64,000 bases of DNA from Diacronema lutheri. Its lineage: Eukaryota; Haptophyta; Pavlovophyceae; Pavlovales; Pavlovaceae. Within the stretch, counting starts at the first letter, position 1. Each line of letters begins with the position of its first letter. Location: contig JAGTXO010000010.1 of the NCBI GenBank assembly GCA_019448385.1, positions 496,001 to 560,000 of the forward strand, in the 5' to 3' direction. The notes under the pieces are model-generated. The model was not told the origin of the DNA. It was given only the letters and a program-made list of their open reading frames with translations, and searched no databases. The translations under genes were made by a program, and so were the position numbers. This document shows positions 39,734-50,032 of this stretch, one piece after another.

Positions 39734-39851
39734 TCGGCCGCGCGGTTGTCGACGATGCCGTTGGCACTTGACACACACGTCAGCCAGCCAGCCCCCCCCC
39801 CCCCCCCCCCTATTCCGTGTGCACCAATTGTGAACAGTCCGAATGTGCCAA
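39734..39851. other. Convergent intergenic gap with poly-C
   Basis: Between the NEK and hydroxylase stops; contains about 18 C at 39790-39810. Nothing else seen. Confidence 0.7.
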
Positions 39852-41622
39852 TCACGGCGCGGTGTTGCGCGTGGTCCACTTGCATCCTTTTCGACTCGGC
39901 GTTTTGAAGTCGTACTGGTGCAGCCACAGGTTCACGCCGAATTTCACGCCTGAGACGGGTGGCAGCGCCTCGTGATGCGTGTTGGGCTCGGAGCTTGAAA
40001 GATCCGAGTCGAGCACGCTTGGCCAGAGCACCGCCTTGCCGCGCTCGGGCTGCACGGTGATGCCCAGGTCGGTGAAGCGGGTGCCGCCCCCCTCCTCGAC
40101 ATCGTTGATATACATGAAAACCGTGAGGAGGCGTACGCCCTGCGGCGTCCACGGCGCCGAGTTCTGCCCGCACAGAGGCCGCGGACCGGCCGCGCGGGGC
40201 GGGTCGACGGCGCGCGCGAGATCGGCGCGCGTCGGATGCGCAGCCGCGCGTGCGGCCCGCTGCGCGCTCTCGCGCGCGCAGGGGGGGGGGGGGGGGGGGG
40301 GGGGAAGGAAGGGCGAGGGGGCGGGAGCTTGGTGGCGGACCTGGTCGTGATGCGCGCGGTAGAACTGTCCGGGCGAGTACTGGATCACCTGCGCAAACTC
40401 CGCGTTTGCCTCGTCGATCCGCGTGAGCTCCGAGACGCGGCGCGTGAGCGCAACGACGTGTGGGTCGTAAAGGCATCCATCGTGCGAGCACCAACATTGG
40501 TGCGATGTGCGGACGGGTGAAAGCTGGTCGCCCGCGAGCGAGCGCGCAAAGCTCCCGTTGCATCGCGACACGAACGCGGCGCCCTCTTCGTCCTGCAGGA
40601 AGTTGTCGAGCGTTACGACCCACGGGTTGCGCGACAGGACCTGCGAGCGCGCGGCGGCGCGCGCGACGGCGGTGACGACGGCACGCGGTCGACACGCCTT
40701 GGCCGCGCGCGCGACACGCCTTGGCCGCGCGCGCGACACGCCTTGGCCGCGCGGGCGAAGCGCACCAGGCCGCGCAGCCGGACGGAACGCCGCGCGCCGC
40801 GCCGCACCTGCGGGTTGTACCGGCTGAATTCTGGCGCCGTCGTGACGCGCTCGAAAAGCGCGTTAATGCCACCGGGCTCGGATTGAATTGCTTTTCGGCC
40901 GACGCGGTCGCACGCCGTGCGCATCTCCTGAGCGCGCTCGCGCGGAGACAGTGCGGTCGTCGGGCGGCGGTCGCTTGCACGCGCGTGACGAGTCGGCTGC
41001 GCGTGGGAGCTTGGCGGGGCAGCACTTGGGCACGCACCTCGCACGTGTCGCAGCTGATGGCGCAGTTCGCGCGCATGTACTGCGGGTTTGCGTCACACTC
41101 GCCCGCCTGCGCCCAGCTGTCGCATGACTCGTGCTCGTTTCGGCACACAAAGTCGCCGCCGGCGTCCGCGTTGCCTTCCGCCTGCGCCGCCACCGTCGGC
41201 TCTGCAGCCGCCGCCTTTGCCGCTGAAGCAAGTGCACCCTCCTCCGTGCCCGCCGGCCGCACGCGGTCCGCGGTCACGTGCGCCTGCTCGCCACAGGTCA
41301 TGCACGCGCGCGCGCAGTTGGTGCTCATATAGACCGCATTCTTTGCGCACTCGCCGGCTTTGGCCCAGCCAGCGCAGTGCGGGGAGACGTCCAGGCAGCC
41401 GGCCGCGTGATCCGCCTCTTCGGCGGGATCCATCACGAGCGTTCCCGCGGCCGTGTGAGCATGGCCCTCGTCGGGCGCCACGAGCTCTGAGGGGAAGAGC
41501 GCATCGAAGACCGTGTTGTCGAGGAATCGCCGCGCAAGCGCGAGCGCGACGAGCAGCGCGCACACGCCGGCGAACTTCTCCCTGGTCTCCGCGGCCCTTT
41601 TCCCCTTCGAAGTCGGCGCCAT
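39852..41622 (-). CDS. Prolyl 4-hydroxylase with two ShK domains
   Basis: Start at 41622 (MAPTSKGKRAAETREK). One N-terminal membrane anchor, FAGVCALLVALALARRF. Then two ShKT six-cysteine modules: CAGWAKAGECAKNAVYMSTN and CDSWAQAGECDANPQYMRAN, each closing CxxC. After introns the catalytic domain has VVTLDNFLQDEEGAAFV, FYRAHHDQ (Fe ligands H-x-D), VFMYINDVEEGGGTRF, and HHEALPPVSGVKFGVNLW (distal His and 2-oxoglutarate Lys). At least three introns; the one from about 40350 to 40164 contains a 24-base C run in the transcript. The family hydroxylates proline in the ER/Golgi, for example in cell-wall-type glycoproteins. ShK plus P4H is common in algae. Confidence 0.87.
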
Positions 41623-41962
41623 GCTGTCGGCTCCTGACAGAACGTCCTTCACAGAGCTTCAGTGCTTCACGACTCACGAGTCACGAGTCTCGACCGCACG
41701 TTGTGGTGAAAGGCCGGCCCAGCGCGACGGCGCAAGTTGCACGAACAGTGCGAGCTTTGGCCCGTGTGAGCGAGTGCACGCTTGCCAATAGACTCATTTC
41801 ATGACAGCAGGAGGCGCAACTGATTGGCGTGTGCGTTTGGATCAGACGAAACAAGCCCCCCCCCCCCACCCCCCCCCCCCCCCCCCCCCCCCCCCTCAAC
41901 CCACCCGCGCAAGGCGCGTCAGAACGCCTCCGAGCGCGGTGCCGCGCAGTCGGCGTGGCGGC
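41623..41962. other. Intergenic region with 40-bp poly-C
   Basis: Upstream of the hydroxylase and downstream of the AAA fragment. About 39 of 40 bases at 41856-41895 are C. Two GACTCACGAGT-type direct repeats sit near 41668-41690. No coding signal. Confidence 0.7.
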
Positions 41963-42352
41963 TCACACGCGCACCAGGTGCTTGACGACCTTGCGATGTG
42001 CCGTCCTCTGGTGCGCGCTTGCAGCAAGCACAACGGCCGCCTCAAAGTTGCGCCGCGAGATGGCAAAGGCTTGAGCAGCGTGCGGTTTGGTGCCAACCCC
42101 TTTGACGGTGAGCATGCAATCGGACAGCGCGAGCTCTCCCGCGATGGCGCACGCATCCATGAGGGCGTCGCTCGAGAAACCCTCCGTCCATGCTACGACC
42201 TCGTCGAGCTGCACATCGGGAAGGAGGGGTGTGCGCCGGACGTGCGCGATGATGATCTCGAGGCGCGCTTCGGCGTCACGCAGCGGCGCGTCGATCAGAT
42301 CTCGATGGAACGAGTCGCCGACGCGCCCTTTCTTCGTGAAGACCGCCCGCAT
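41963..42352 (-). CDS. AAA+ ATPase lid fragment
   Basis: 129 residues from MRAVFTKKGRVGDSFHRDLI. The sequence matches only the end of a classical AAA domain and its helical lid: DLIDAPLRDAEARLEIIIAH, LPDVQLDEVVAWTEGFSSDA, CAIAGELALSDCML. The Walker A and B parts are absent upstream, where the divergent membrane gene begins. It is either a truncated gene copy or an odd stand-alone lid protein. It is preceded by a promoter-like region with tandem E2F-type sites, so transcription is possible. It cannot hydrolyse ATP by itself. Confidence 0.55.
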   Translation of the reverse strand: MRAVFTKKGRVGDSFHRDLIDAPLRDAEARLEIIIAHVRRTPLLPDVQLDEVVAWTEGFSSDALMDACAIAGELALSDCMLTVKGVGTKPHAAQAFAISRRNFEAAVVLAASAHQRTAHRKVVKHLVRV

Positions 42353-42385
42353 TGAAGATCCGAGGGCTCCCGCACTTTGTGGACG

Positions 42386-42407
42386 GGCGCGAAAATGGCG
42401 CGAAAAT
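42386..42407. promoter_or_regulatory. Tandem E2F-like sites GGCGCGAAAAT
   Basis: Two abutting copies of GGCGCGAAAAT in the 107-bp gap between divergent starts. GCGCGAAA matches the conserved E2F/DP recognition core, so cell-cycle control of one or both neighbours is suggested. Confidence 0.55.
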
Positions 42408-42459
42408 CTCAGGAAAATCTTTTGTGGGCTGCTTTTTTCGCTCCACAAGAGAGCGCGCG

Positions 42460-44509
42460 ATGCCCGCCCAGCCGAGCACCACGCCCTCGGCGGTGCGGCG
42501 CGAGCTCAACGACATGGACGTCGACCGTGTGACGCCAATCAACACGCTCGAGGACGGCAATTCGCCGCCCGCGTCTCCCTCGCCTGTGCCGGCCACAGTC
42601 GTCTCGCCCTCGATCGACGCGATCATTTATGACGGCGCGCTCAAGGAGCGACCACCCCGGTTGTACAGCTCGATGCGCAGTTCGGTGGAGTCCGCCGACG
42701 TCAAGGTGGCCGCGGCGATCATCTCGTCCACCGTCCGGGAGAAGGTGATCAAGAGCTGCATCTTCGCGCTGAAGGGCGCGTTGTGGGCGACGGTGATGTG
42801 CATCCCGTCGCTCGTGATCATCCTTGCCCGCATCCCGAGCCTCGAGGACTTTGGCCGCGCGGTGGCAACGCACGACCCCGAGCGCAAGTACCCGCCCGTG
42901 CTCGCGCCCGCCCCGGTAGGCGCGCAACCCGCCGACTATCCGCCCAACGCGTTCTGGCGGCTTGCTTGGACGGCGCACCTCGACGAGAGCGTGCAGAACA
43001 CCGTGCAGGCTTTCTCCGCCTTCATCCTCGTCGTGCTACATATCACGTACACTCACGAGCGCGCGCATATGCCGCAGATGCGCCAGCTGCGTCGCTTCGT
43101 CTTCCTCGTGTGCACGCCCGCGTTCCTGCTCCAGCTCTTTGGGCGCACGCTCATGTTCACGAGCCTTGTCGCACAGAATGCGCTTATCTACCTCCCGTGG
43201 ACGATCGCCGTCGTCATCTGCAGCAAGCGCTGCAAGAAGCCGCTGGCGTGCCCAAACTTTGCATTTGCAGTCGCGCTCGAGACCTTCGCCTACATGCTCA
43301 TTGGGGCCATCTACATCTTCATCCTCGTGCCCATCGTGATGGTCGGCGCGCCTGGACGGCAGGCGATCATTCTCGTTATCTCTCTCCCGCTCATCAGGAC
43401 GATGGGCACGACCATCTCGCGCCTCGGCTCGTTCATCGCGACCGGTCTCGCGCCGGAGCACGCGTGCGTGTTTGGCCTCATCGTACCCTGTGCGCGCCGC
43501 GCACGCCGAGCGCGCACCTACTCGTCACCATTCCGGCACGCGGGCGACTCACTAGCCTGGCGGCATTGTGCTCTCTCGCGCGGTGCGCCGCAGGCATCGC
43601 GGGCTACACCAGCCGACTGCTCATCTCGAGCGTGCCCGGCACGTCTGCGCGCGCCATCACAATCGTGCTTACGTCCATCGTTAACGTCATCATGCGCGTC
43701 CAAGAGTCGTTTAGGTGCGACGCCGCCGCGCACATGCGCTACGCGTTGGGTGAAGCCCAACCGCCTGACATCCCATCCCCCATCCCCACGCACATCGCGC
43801 GTGGCGCACACAGGGAGAAGAACATGTACAAATACAAGGTCATCATCCGCGAGTACCTGAGCCGCAGGAACCCCAAGGCGGCAGCGTTGGAGACCGGCGA
43901 TTTTGCAGGGTCGACGATCTCGTCAGCCGATCAGCTCGAGTCTCCCGGCACGCGGGTTTCTGCCGTCACCTGGGCAAGCGAGCGCCCGATGCCGTTCAAC
44001 ATGCCGTCAGCCGAGTGCGTCGCGCGCCGCTAAGTGTGCATGATTGAGCGGCACGCGCGCGCTCGCGCATGCCGCTCACCGCGCCTGCGCGCAACCCGCG
44101 CTCGCGGTGCAGGCGGGTGCTGCCACACCAGTTTTTTGTCGTCGAGACGGAGGTGGAGCTTGCAAGTATTGTGCTCGCCTCGCTCACGCTCTACGTGTAC
44201 CGCCTCACGCACGACCCCGAGGCTCGTGCGCACACGACGATTGGCGACTGGGCGCTCGAGACGGTCCTTACGCTGCTGCTCGAGGTGCTCAATGACGCGC
44301 TCTGCTGCGCATGGATGCAGTACTACGAAAAGTTTGATTCCACGCAGACGCACCTCTTGCGCAGCCACCGCATCACGCTCACCGTCTTCATCATGATTGG
44401 CGTCACCGTCGCTGCGCGCTTCACGAGCCCCTACTCCATCTGGCAGGCGAAAGGCATCGAGCCCCTCGTCTACGAGGGCGAGTTCTACTGGCGGTGGTCG
44501 TACGACTGA
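42460..44509 (+). CDS. Multi-pass membrane protein, unknown family
   Basis: Start at 42460 (MPAQPSTTPSAVRR). Exon 1 runs to about 43489, exon 2 from about 43594, and a last exon from about 44130 to 44509; the joins are GT-AG but the end of exon 2 is uncertain. The N-terminal 100 residues are soluble and Pro/Ser-rich. Then at least eight hydrophobic segments: ALWATVMCIPSLVIILA, AFSAFILVVLHITYT, RFVFLVCTPAFLLQLF, LIYLPWTIAVVIC, LIGAIYIFILVPIVMV, ARAITIVLTSIVNVIM, and in the last exon SIVLASLTLYVYRL and ITLTVFIMIGVTVAARF. It ends FYWRWSYD. No family is recognised. It could be a transporter or an ER/Golgi enzyme, but no catalytic motif was seen. Confidence 0.68.
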
Positions 44510-44757
44510 CGTACGATTCACGTGCGAATGGCGCACGCGCGGCGCGCCGCCGAGCGTCCGAGCGACGGTGCGCACGATGAGCTGCAGGCGGCTGGCTGCG
44601 GGCTGGCGATGTCTCGAGCACGTGGCAGGGCGCTGACAGTGAGCGCACAGCGTGCTCGACCAGGTTCATTTTGGAGGAGGGATGAGGGTTGAGCGAAGGG
44701 ACCAGGGGGACGTCTTCTGAATCTGCTCGGCCTCGGCCTCGCTCGACAGCACCTTGT
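44510..44757. other. Convergent gap without visible features
   Basis: No gene, repeat or clear motif between the membrane gene stop and the FAR1-like fragment. Confidence 0.5.
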
Positions 44758-45473
44758 TTATGTCGGACGCCGACAGCCCTCTGCCGCCCTCTCGCCCAAC
44801 GGGTCGGAGAATGTGTGGTCGGAATGGGTGAAGTTGGCGTTGAGGATGGCCCAGCCCTGGAGCGATTCCTCGAGTAAAAAATGAAGTTGTTGCATTTCTC
44901 GCAGCGGTCGCCCTTGGCCGTCGTTGCGCGTGCCGTCGCCCCGCTCGGGGCCGCCTTTGCGTACCAGCAGTTGAGGTAGCGCTTGGCTCCCGCTCTGCTT
45001 GTTGGGCGCCGCACCGATGTCGTGAAGACGAGCCTGAAGCCGTTCCGGAGCGCCCACGCCTGCAAGCGGTTCTTCGCATCCTCGAATTTGGGCCACGGAC
45101 CCCTCGGCAGGTCGGAGGGCACCTGGATCTGGAGCTTGTCGAAGGCCGCGTTGACCGCAAAGAGCTCGCGGCGCGGGTCCTTGATCTCCGCGAAGTCCTC
45201 CGCGGCGGCAGCGGCGGCAGTGGCGACGGCGGCGGGCGATGCGCGGAGGGCGACCGGCTTAAGAGCCGCGGGCTCGACCGCGTCGGCGTCGGCGACTTGC
45301 CGCGGCCCTCCTGCCGCGTCGGCGACGTCATCGCCGGCTGCGCCGGCGGCAAAGGGCTTGGGCGACGCTGTTAAGCGACGCGGCGACACCAGCGGCGAAC
45401 GCGGCGATGACGGCGCGGATGACGGGCCACCCGTCGCGTAGAACAGGCTGGCCGCCGCGCGACCAAGCATGGA
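44758..45473 (-). pseudogene. FAR1/MULE-type zinc-binding domain fragment
   Basis: From about 45473 (MLGRAAASLFYATG) an Ala/Pro-rich arm of 110 residues leads to a domain with FEDAKNRLQAWALRNGFRLV, then RYLNCWYAK, then DRCEKCNNFIFY; continuing in another frame are WAILNANFTHSDHTF. The spaced W, C, CxxC and HxxH fit the FAR1 DNA-binding domain (WRKY-GCM1 superfamily) found at the N-terminus of Mutator-like transposases and of host regulators derived from them. No transposase catalytic domain follows. One frame change splits the domain (a frameshift or an unseen intron near 44875). Most likely a transposon relic. Confidence 0.55.
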
Positions 45474-45484
45474 TCCGAGCGGCA

Positions 45485-45755
45485 TCACGCTGCGCGCGGC
45501 GCGGCGCGGGCGCGCGGCGCGGCGCGCGCGGGCGCGCCGCGTGCGCGCGGCGCGCGTCGCGCGGGCCCGTGTGAGCTCGGCGCAGAACGCGATCGGGCGG
45601 CGCGGTGCGCGCGGCGCGGTGCGCGCGGCGCGGTGCGCGCGGCGCGGTGCGCGCGGCGCGGTGCGCGCGGTCGGCGTGCGCGCTGCGCCGCGCGCCGCCG
45701 CGCGTCGCGCGCTGCCGCGCGTCGCGCACCTTTTTCGCGCGCGCGCGCTGCGCCA
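45485..45755. repeat. GCGCGGTGCGCGC low-complexity block
   Basis: About 270 bp of GC-only simple sequence with tandem GCGCGGTGCGC units at 45600-45670. No reading frame is believable. Confidence 0.85.
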
Positions 45756-45783
45756 TTGGCACTAGTCTCTGGCTTGAAGAGAC

Positions 45784-45826
45784 AGTCTCCAGCTTAATTA
45801 CCCATATGGGTATGGCGCTGGAGAGT
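45784..45826. repeat. Palindrome with TACCCATATGGGTA core
   Basis: A perfect 14-bp palindrome TACCCATATGGGTA (45799-45812) sits inside AGTCTCCAGC...GCTGGAGAGT arms. It is AT-rich against a GC-rich background and 75 bp upstream of the Fanzor-like frame, so it could be a transposon end, a regulator site or a hairpin. Confidence 0.85.
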
Positions 45827-45900
45827 GGAGATAGTCTCCCGGGGAGATTGTCTGTCCAGCAGCAGCCGGAGTCTCTTTGCACGACGGGCGGCTCGGACCT

Positions 45901-46923
45901 ATGCTCCCTTCAGGGCCGGTCACGTCGGTCGAGACCGACGGCGTCGGCGTGCACACGTTCTGCACGGTGCGCGTGCCCGCGCCCGCCGAGCCGTCGGACG
46001 GCGCGGCGCCGGCGGCGGACGGCGCGGGCGAGCGGCTGGCGCGCCGCTGCCGCGAGCCGCGCGCTCGGCTGCTGCGCGCGTCGGCCCGGCAGCTGCGTCA
46101 GCTGTGGTCCGCGGGCCTGCGCCACGTCGTCGGCTTCGACGCCGCGCCGTACGGCTGGACGACCTTCTCGCGCCTCCCGCGGCGCGGCTCGATCAGCACG
46201 CGGATGACGCAGCGGCATCGCGCGGGCCCGGACGTTAACCTCCCGCGCGAGCAGCGGCGCGAGCGCTGGCGCAGCGACGGCGCGGCGCGCGACTGTGCGG
46301 CGGCGCACGCGGCAGAGGCGGAGGCGGTCATCGAGGCGCACTGCGTCGACGGCGTGAAGACGTCGCAGCTGCTCGTCTGCGTCGGCGACTGAGTGCGCGA
46401 GCAGCGCGCCGGCCGAGTGCGCGGGCACGGGCGGCCGGGCGCGCACCCAAAGGGCGCGCCGCCCGCCTTCCTCGTCGGCGTGACGCGCGCGCTGCGCGCG
46501 CGCGGCGTGGCGGTCATCTACGTGCCCGAACCGAACACGAGCATGCAATGCTCGCACCTGCGCCATGTCGCGCCGGGCAAGCTGCAGCGCTGCTGCGCGG
46601 TCGTCGAGCAGGACTTTCTGCCCGCGGCGGACGGCTCGGCGCGGACGGTGCACGCGCTGTTGCGCTGCCCGCGCTGCAACGGCGGACGCATGGTGGAGCA
46701 CCGCGGCGTGGCGGGCGCGCGCGGCATCTACCACGACGTGCTCGACATGATCGCGCTGCTCGACGGACGGGGTGACGACGTCACATCGACGCCCGAGCGC
46801 TGGGAGCTGGTGCGGGCCGTGTGGGCGGCGCGCGCCGACGATCGCGGCGCCGGCAACGACGACGACGACGGCGACGGCGCCGACGACGACGGCGGCGGCC
46901 GCGTCGGCAGCCCGCGAGCCTAG
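45901..46923 (+). pseudogene. Fanzor/TnpB-like RNA-guided nuclease relic
   Basis: One reading frame with a single in-frame TGA (46390-46392), so broken or recoded. Features in TnpB order: HVVGFDAAPYGWTTF (RuvC-I-like Asp), an Arg-rich helical region, LLVCVGD, then HPKGAPPAFLVGVTRALRARG, VAVIYVPEPNTSMQCSHLRH (RuvC-II and first zinc-finger half), LLRCPRCNGGRMVEHRG (second CxxC), and a helical end. Fanzors are eukaryotic TnpB relatives carried by transposons and giant viruses. The RuvC-III aspartate normally seen after the second CxxC (as xRDxNA) is Gly here, so it would be inactive. The C-terminus is a run of Asp/Gly. Assignment is by motif order only. Confidence 0.5.
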
Positions 46924-47961
46924 CGCTGGCCGCTGGCGTTGCGCCACGCCACTCGCCTCGTCGTCGGTCGCGAGCGCGCGGCCGGCCGCAGCGTCTGGCG
47001 ATCTGCCCGCAGCGCGGCCGGTCGCCTCGTCGTGGGTCGCGAGCGCGCGGCCGGCCGCAGCGTCTGGCGATCTGCCCGCAGCGCGGCCGGTCGCCTCGTC
47101 GGCGTGGGCGGAGCGCCGGCGCTCCGCGCACCGCGGCCGCAGCGCGGGCGCCACAAGGCGGAGGGTGGCCCGCCAAGGCTACGCGGATCGTGGGCAGGGC
47201 GCGGGGATCGGCGAAGGGAGTGGGGCTGGGGTCCGGGGTTGGCATGGGGCACGGGCATGGTGCGGGGCTCGGCGTGGGAACGGGGGAAGGGTGCACGCGC
47301 CTCGACGGCCGACGGCGACGTGTGCGCGGACGATCGCCAGCGCGCCGATGCGGACAGGTGCGAGTGCGCGCGCCCGTGGCGATCTGCACCGTGCGCCGCG
47401 CCGCGCCACGCCGCACCGCGCGCAACGCGCGCGGCTCTGTGCGGCGCGGCGCGGCGCACGTGCTCGCCCTGCGCGCTCTGCGCTCAACCCTTCGGCTCGC
47501 GCGCCCACGCTCACGCGGTCGATCAGGGGCGGCGCTAAGCGAGCACGGCTTGCTCAATCGCCGCGCGGACGGGCGCTCGCACCGGCAGCAGCGGCGTGCT
47601 GTTCGGGAGGCCGTTGGGCCGGGTGTACCGGGGTGCGCGCTCGCGCGCACGCGGCCGGCGCTGGCGGACGCTGGCGCGCGACCCGACCGGAGCTGCCCCC
47701 CCCCCCCCCCCCCCCCCCTTGCAACGCCGCGCAGGCGAGGGCGCGAGGCCGACTCGATCTTCGAGCGTATCGACGGCCCCACAACATCCGACTCGGCGGG
47801 CGACACTAGCCCGCCGGAGCTGCGCGCACACCGCCGGGCATACGCCTGCGCCCAAGTGCGCACTGTTGATGGCTTTTATCTACGAGCCGTCGTCGGATGT
47901 AGGCAAACCGTGTAATTTTACTCCCTTTATGGCTCGCCCTCGAAGAGACGCCCGGTATTCC
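46924..47961. other. Repeat-rich gap with no supported gene
   Basis: After the Fanzor-like stop comes a 69-bp tandem duplication (46955-47094), then G-rich sequence (about 47180-47290), then C/G-rich sequence with a 23-bp C run at 47696-47718. All open frames are Arg/Ala-rich on both strands. If a Fanzor transposon with a guide RNA existed, its right end would lie here, but no clear end was found. Confidence 0.5.
46955..47094 (+). repeat. 69-bp tandem duplication
   Basis: Two near-perfect copies of a unit containing GAGCGCGCGGCCGGCCGCAG, starting at 46972 and 47041. Confidence 0.9.
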
Positions 47962-49880
47962 CTACAATCCAGCGCGCCACGCTGGCACAGCGCGGCGTGG
48001 CGGCGGGACACCGCGCTCGCCGCCAAAGGTCATCAGCCGCGACTTTGGCGCGCGCCGAGCCTCCTCCTCCTGCTCGATGCGGCGCTCAATTGTCACCGTT
48101 GGCGCGAGCAGGCGCTCCAAATCGCGCTCGACGCCGCGCGGGGTGACGCTCGTGCCCTGCGCCAGGCACGGGGAGAGAGGCGCGTCGAGCATGCGCATGG
48201 ATAGGGCCGGAGCCCACGCGCGCGTTCGAACGGAGCTGTCAGTACGCAAGCGGGCGCGCGCAGGGATGGCGCATAGCGGCGCGCGCGCGACTAGGCCACT
48301 TGGGCACGCCGCGCTCGGCGCGCTCGGCGCGCACGCGCGCGCGCCTTTTGCTGGAGCAAAGCGGCGCGCTCGCGCTCCGAAGCGACCCGTCTTTCGCGCT
48401 CTTGCCGGCGCTCGACGGCGCTTGCAATGAGCCGCTGGTCACGCTCGCGCAGCCGGCGGAGCTCGTCGGCATTGGCGCGGCGGGCGCTCGCCGCCTCCGC
48501 GCGCGCGCGCTCCTCGGCGATCGAGTCGATGAGCGCCTTCTCCGCGGCGCGTTGCGCGGCGGCGGCTTCGACGTCCGCACGCAGCCGCGCGGCGTCGCGC
48601 GCGTCACGCTCGCGCCGTCGGCGCACCTCTTCCTCGGCCGCGGCCTGGCTCGCCTGGGCCGTGGCGAGCTCGGCGGCCCTGTGCTCCTTCCACGAGTCGA
48701 GCTGCGCGTCGCGCGCCGCGCGCGCACGCGCCGCCGCGCGCTCCACCTTGGCCTTGTCGGCCGCCCGCCGCGCGGCCAGCTCAGACTCCATCGTGCGCTC
48801 GCGTGCGGCACGGCGCGCGTCCGTTGTCGCGCGCGCGGCACGCCACGCGGCGACGGCGGCGCGCTTCTCGTCGAGCAGCTGCTCGCGCCGCGCGAGCGCG
48901 TCCGCGTGTGCCTTGAGCTCGGCGATGGAGAAGCCGGGCAGGCGGAGCGCGGCAACGTGTAGAAGGCGCTCGGACCCGAGCTGAACGCCGCCCAGCTGCG
49001 CGCGCGCGCGCACGAATGCCGCGTGCTCCTCGTCGGGCCAGCCGCACGTCGGCCCGCCTAGCCGGTCGAGCTGCGCATCCAGGTGCGCGATCGCCGCCGT
49101 GAGCTGCGGGTGCTCACGGTCGCCCGCCGCGGCCGCAGCCGCCGCAGCGTCTGCTGCCGAAGCGGAACCAAGGGCTCCACTGCGCGACGGCGCGCCGGGC
49201 GGCGCGGAGCCGGGCCTGGCGACGCGCGTGCCCGGCGCGCGCGCGGGCGCGAGCGCCGGCCACACCTCAAAGTTGGACTCGTGCTCGGCGAGCTCGGCGC
49301 TCAGCTCGGACTCCATCCGAGCGAGCGCTGCGGTGGAGTGCGCGTCGTTGGCGCGCGCGCGCGCGATCTGGGCCTCGACGTGTTCAATGGCGGTGCGAAG
49401 CTCGGCCATGTACGAAGGGCTCGCCGCTGCACGCTGCACCAGCTCGCGCGCCTGGCGCACTCCCTCGCGCAGCGTGCGCAGCGCCTTGTCGCGCGCGGCG
49501 CGCTCGGCGGTGCGCTCGGCGGCGCGCTGCTTGCCCAGGTGGAGGATGGGCGCAAAGTCGGCGGCGAGCTCGCGCTCGTCGAGATCTGAAGGCAGGACTG
49601 TACGTGCCAGGAGCAGCTCGCGCTGCACGAGCAGGCGGTACTGATCGGTCCAGTTTGCGCGCTCGTTCGCGTGTGCGCCCGCGCGGTGCGCCGTACCGCC
49701 GGTGGCCTCCGCGCCGCCAGGTGCGGTCGGCAGGGGCGTGGGCGCCTCGCACAGACGCCTGAGCGCCGCGGCATACTCTGGGTCCATCCGAATCCGCGAG
49801 CCCGTGCGCTTCGCCGCGGCCGGCTGCGGCGGCGTCTCGAAGACCTCGCCGTCGCCCTCGCCGTCGCACTCGTGCGCCAT
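47962..49880 (-). CDS. CCDC112: CCDC112-like coiled-coil protein
   Basis: Start at 49880 (MAHECDGEGDGEVFETP). About 500 residues on the main exon, then a GT-AG intron at roughly 48170-48330, then a last exon ending RRAVPAWRAGL at 47962. Mostly long alpha-helical coiled coil (for example AELRTAIEHVEAQIARAR and RRERDARDAARLRADVE). The diagnostic mid-segment is CGWPDEEHAAFVRARAQLGG, resembling the GWxxxDHxxF motif of CCDC112, and the last exon has LERLLAPTVTIERRIEQEEE. CCDC112 is a centriolar-satellite and cilium-linked protein in animals; a basal-body role is inferred. Exact intron borders are uncertain because of low-complexity Arg/Ala sequence. Confidence 0.75.
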
Positions 49881-50032
49881 CGCTCCGGCGGCTTTTCAAA
49901 CCCGTTCGCGCGCTTTTCAGGGTTCTCGAGTGCCCACGGGGTTACGTATGGTAAGTATGGCGAACGGCGTCACGTAGGAGAACCCGGGAAAGTGGAAAGT
50001 GTTCGCCGACGGGCGTAACGCCTGAACGCCGC

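Noticed and set aside
47181-47915. Overlapping long frames on both strands at 46.8-47.9 kb
   Set aside because: All are Arg/Ala/Pro-rich, change with repeat phase and lack any motif or hydrophobic pattern.
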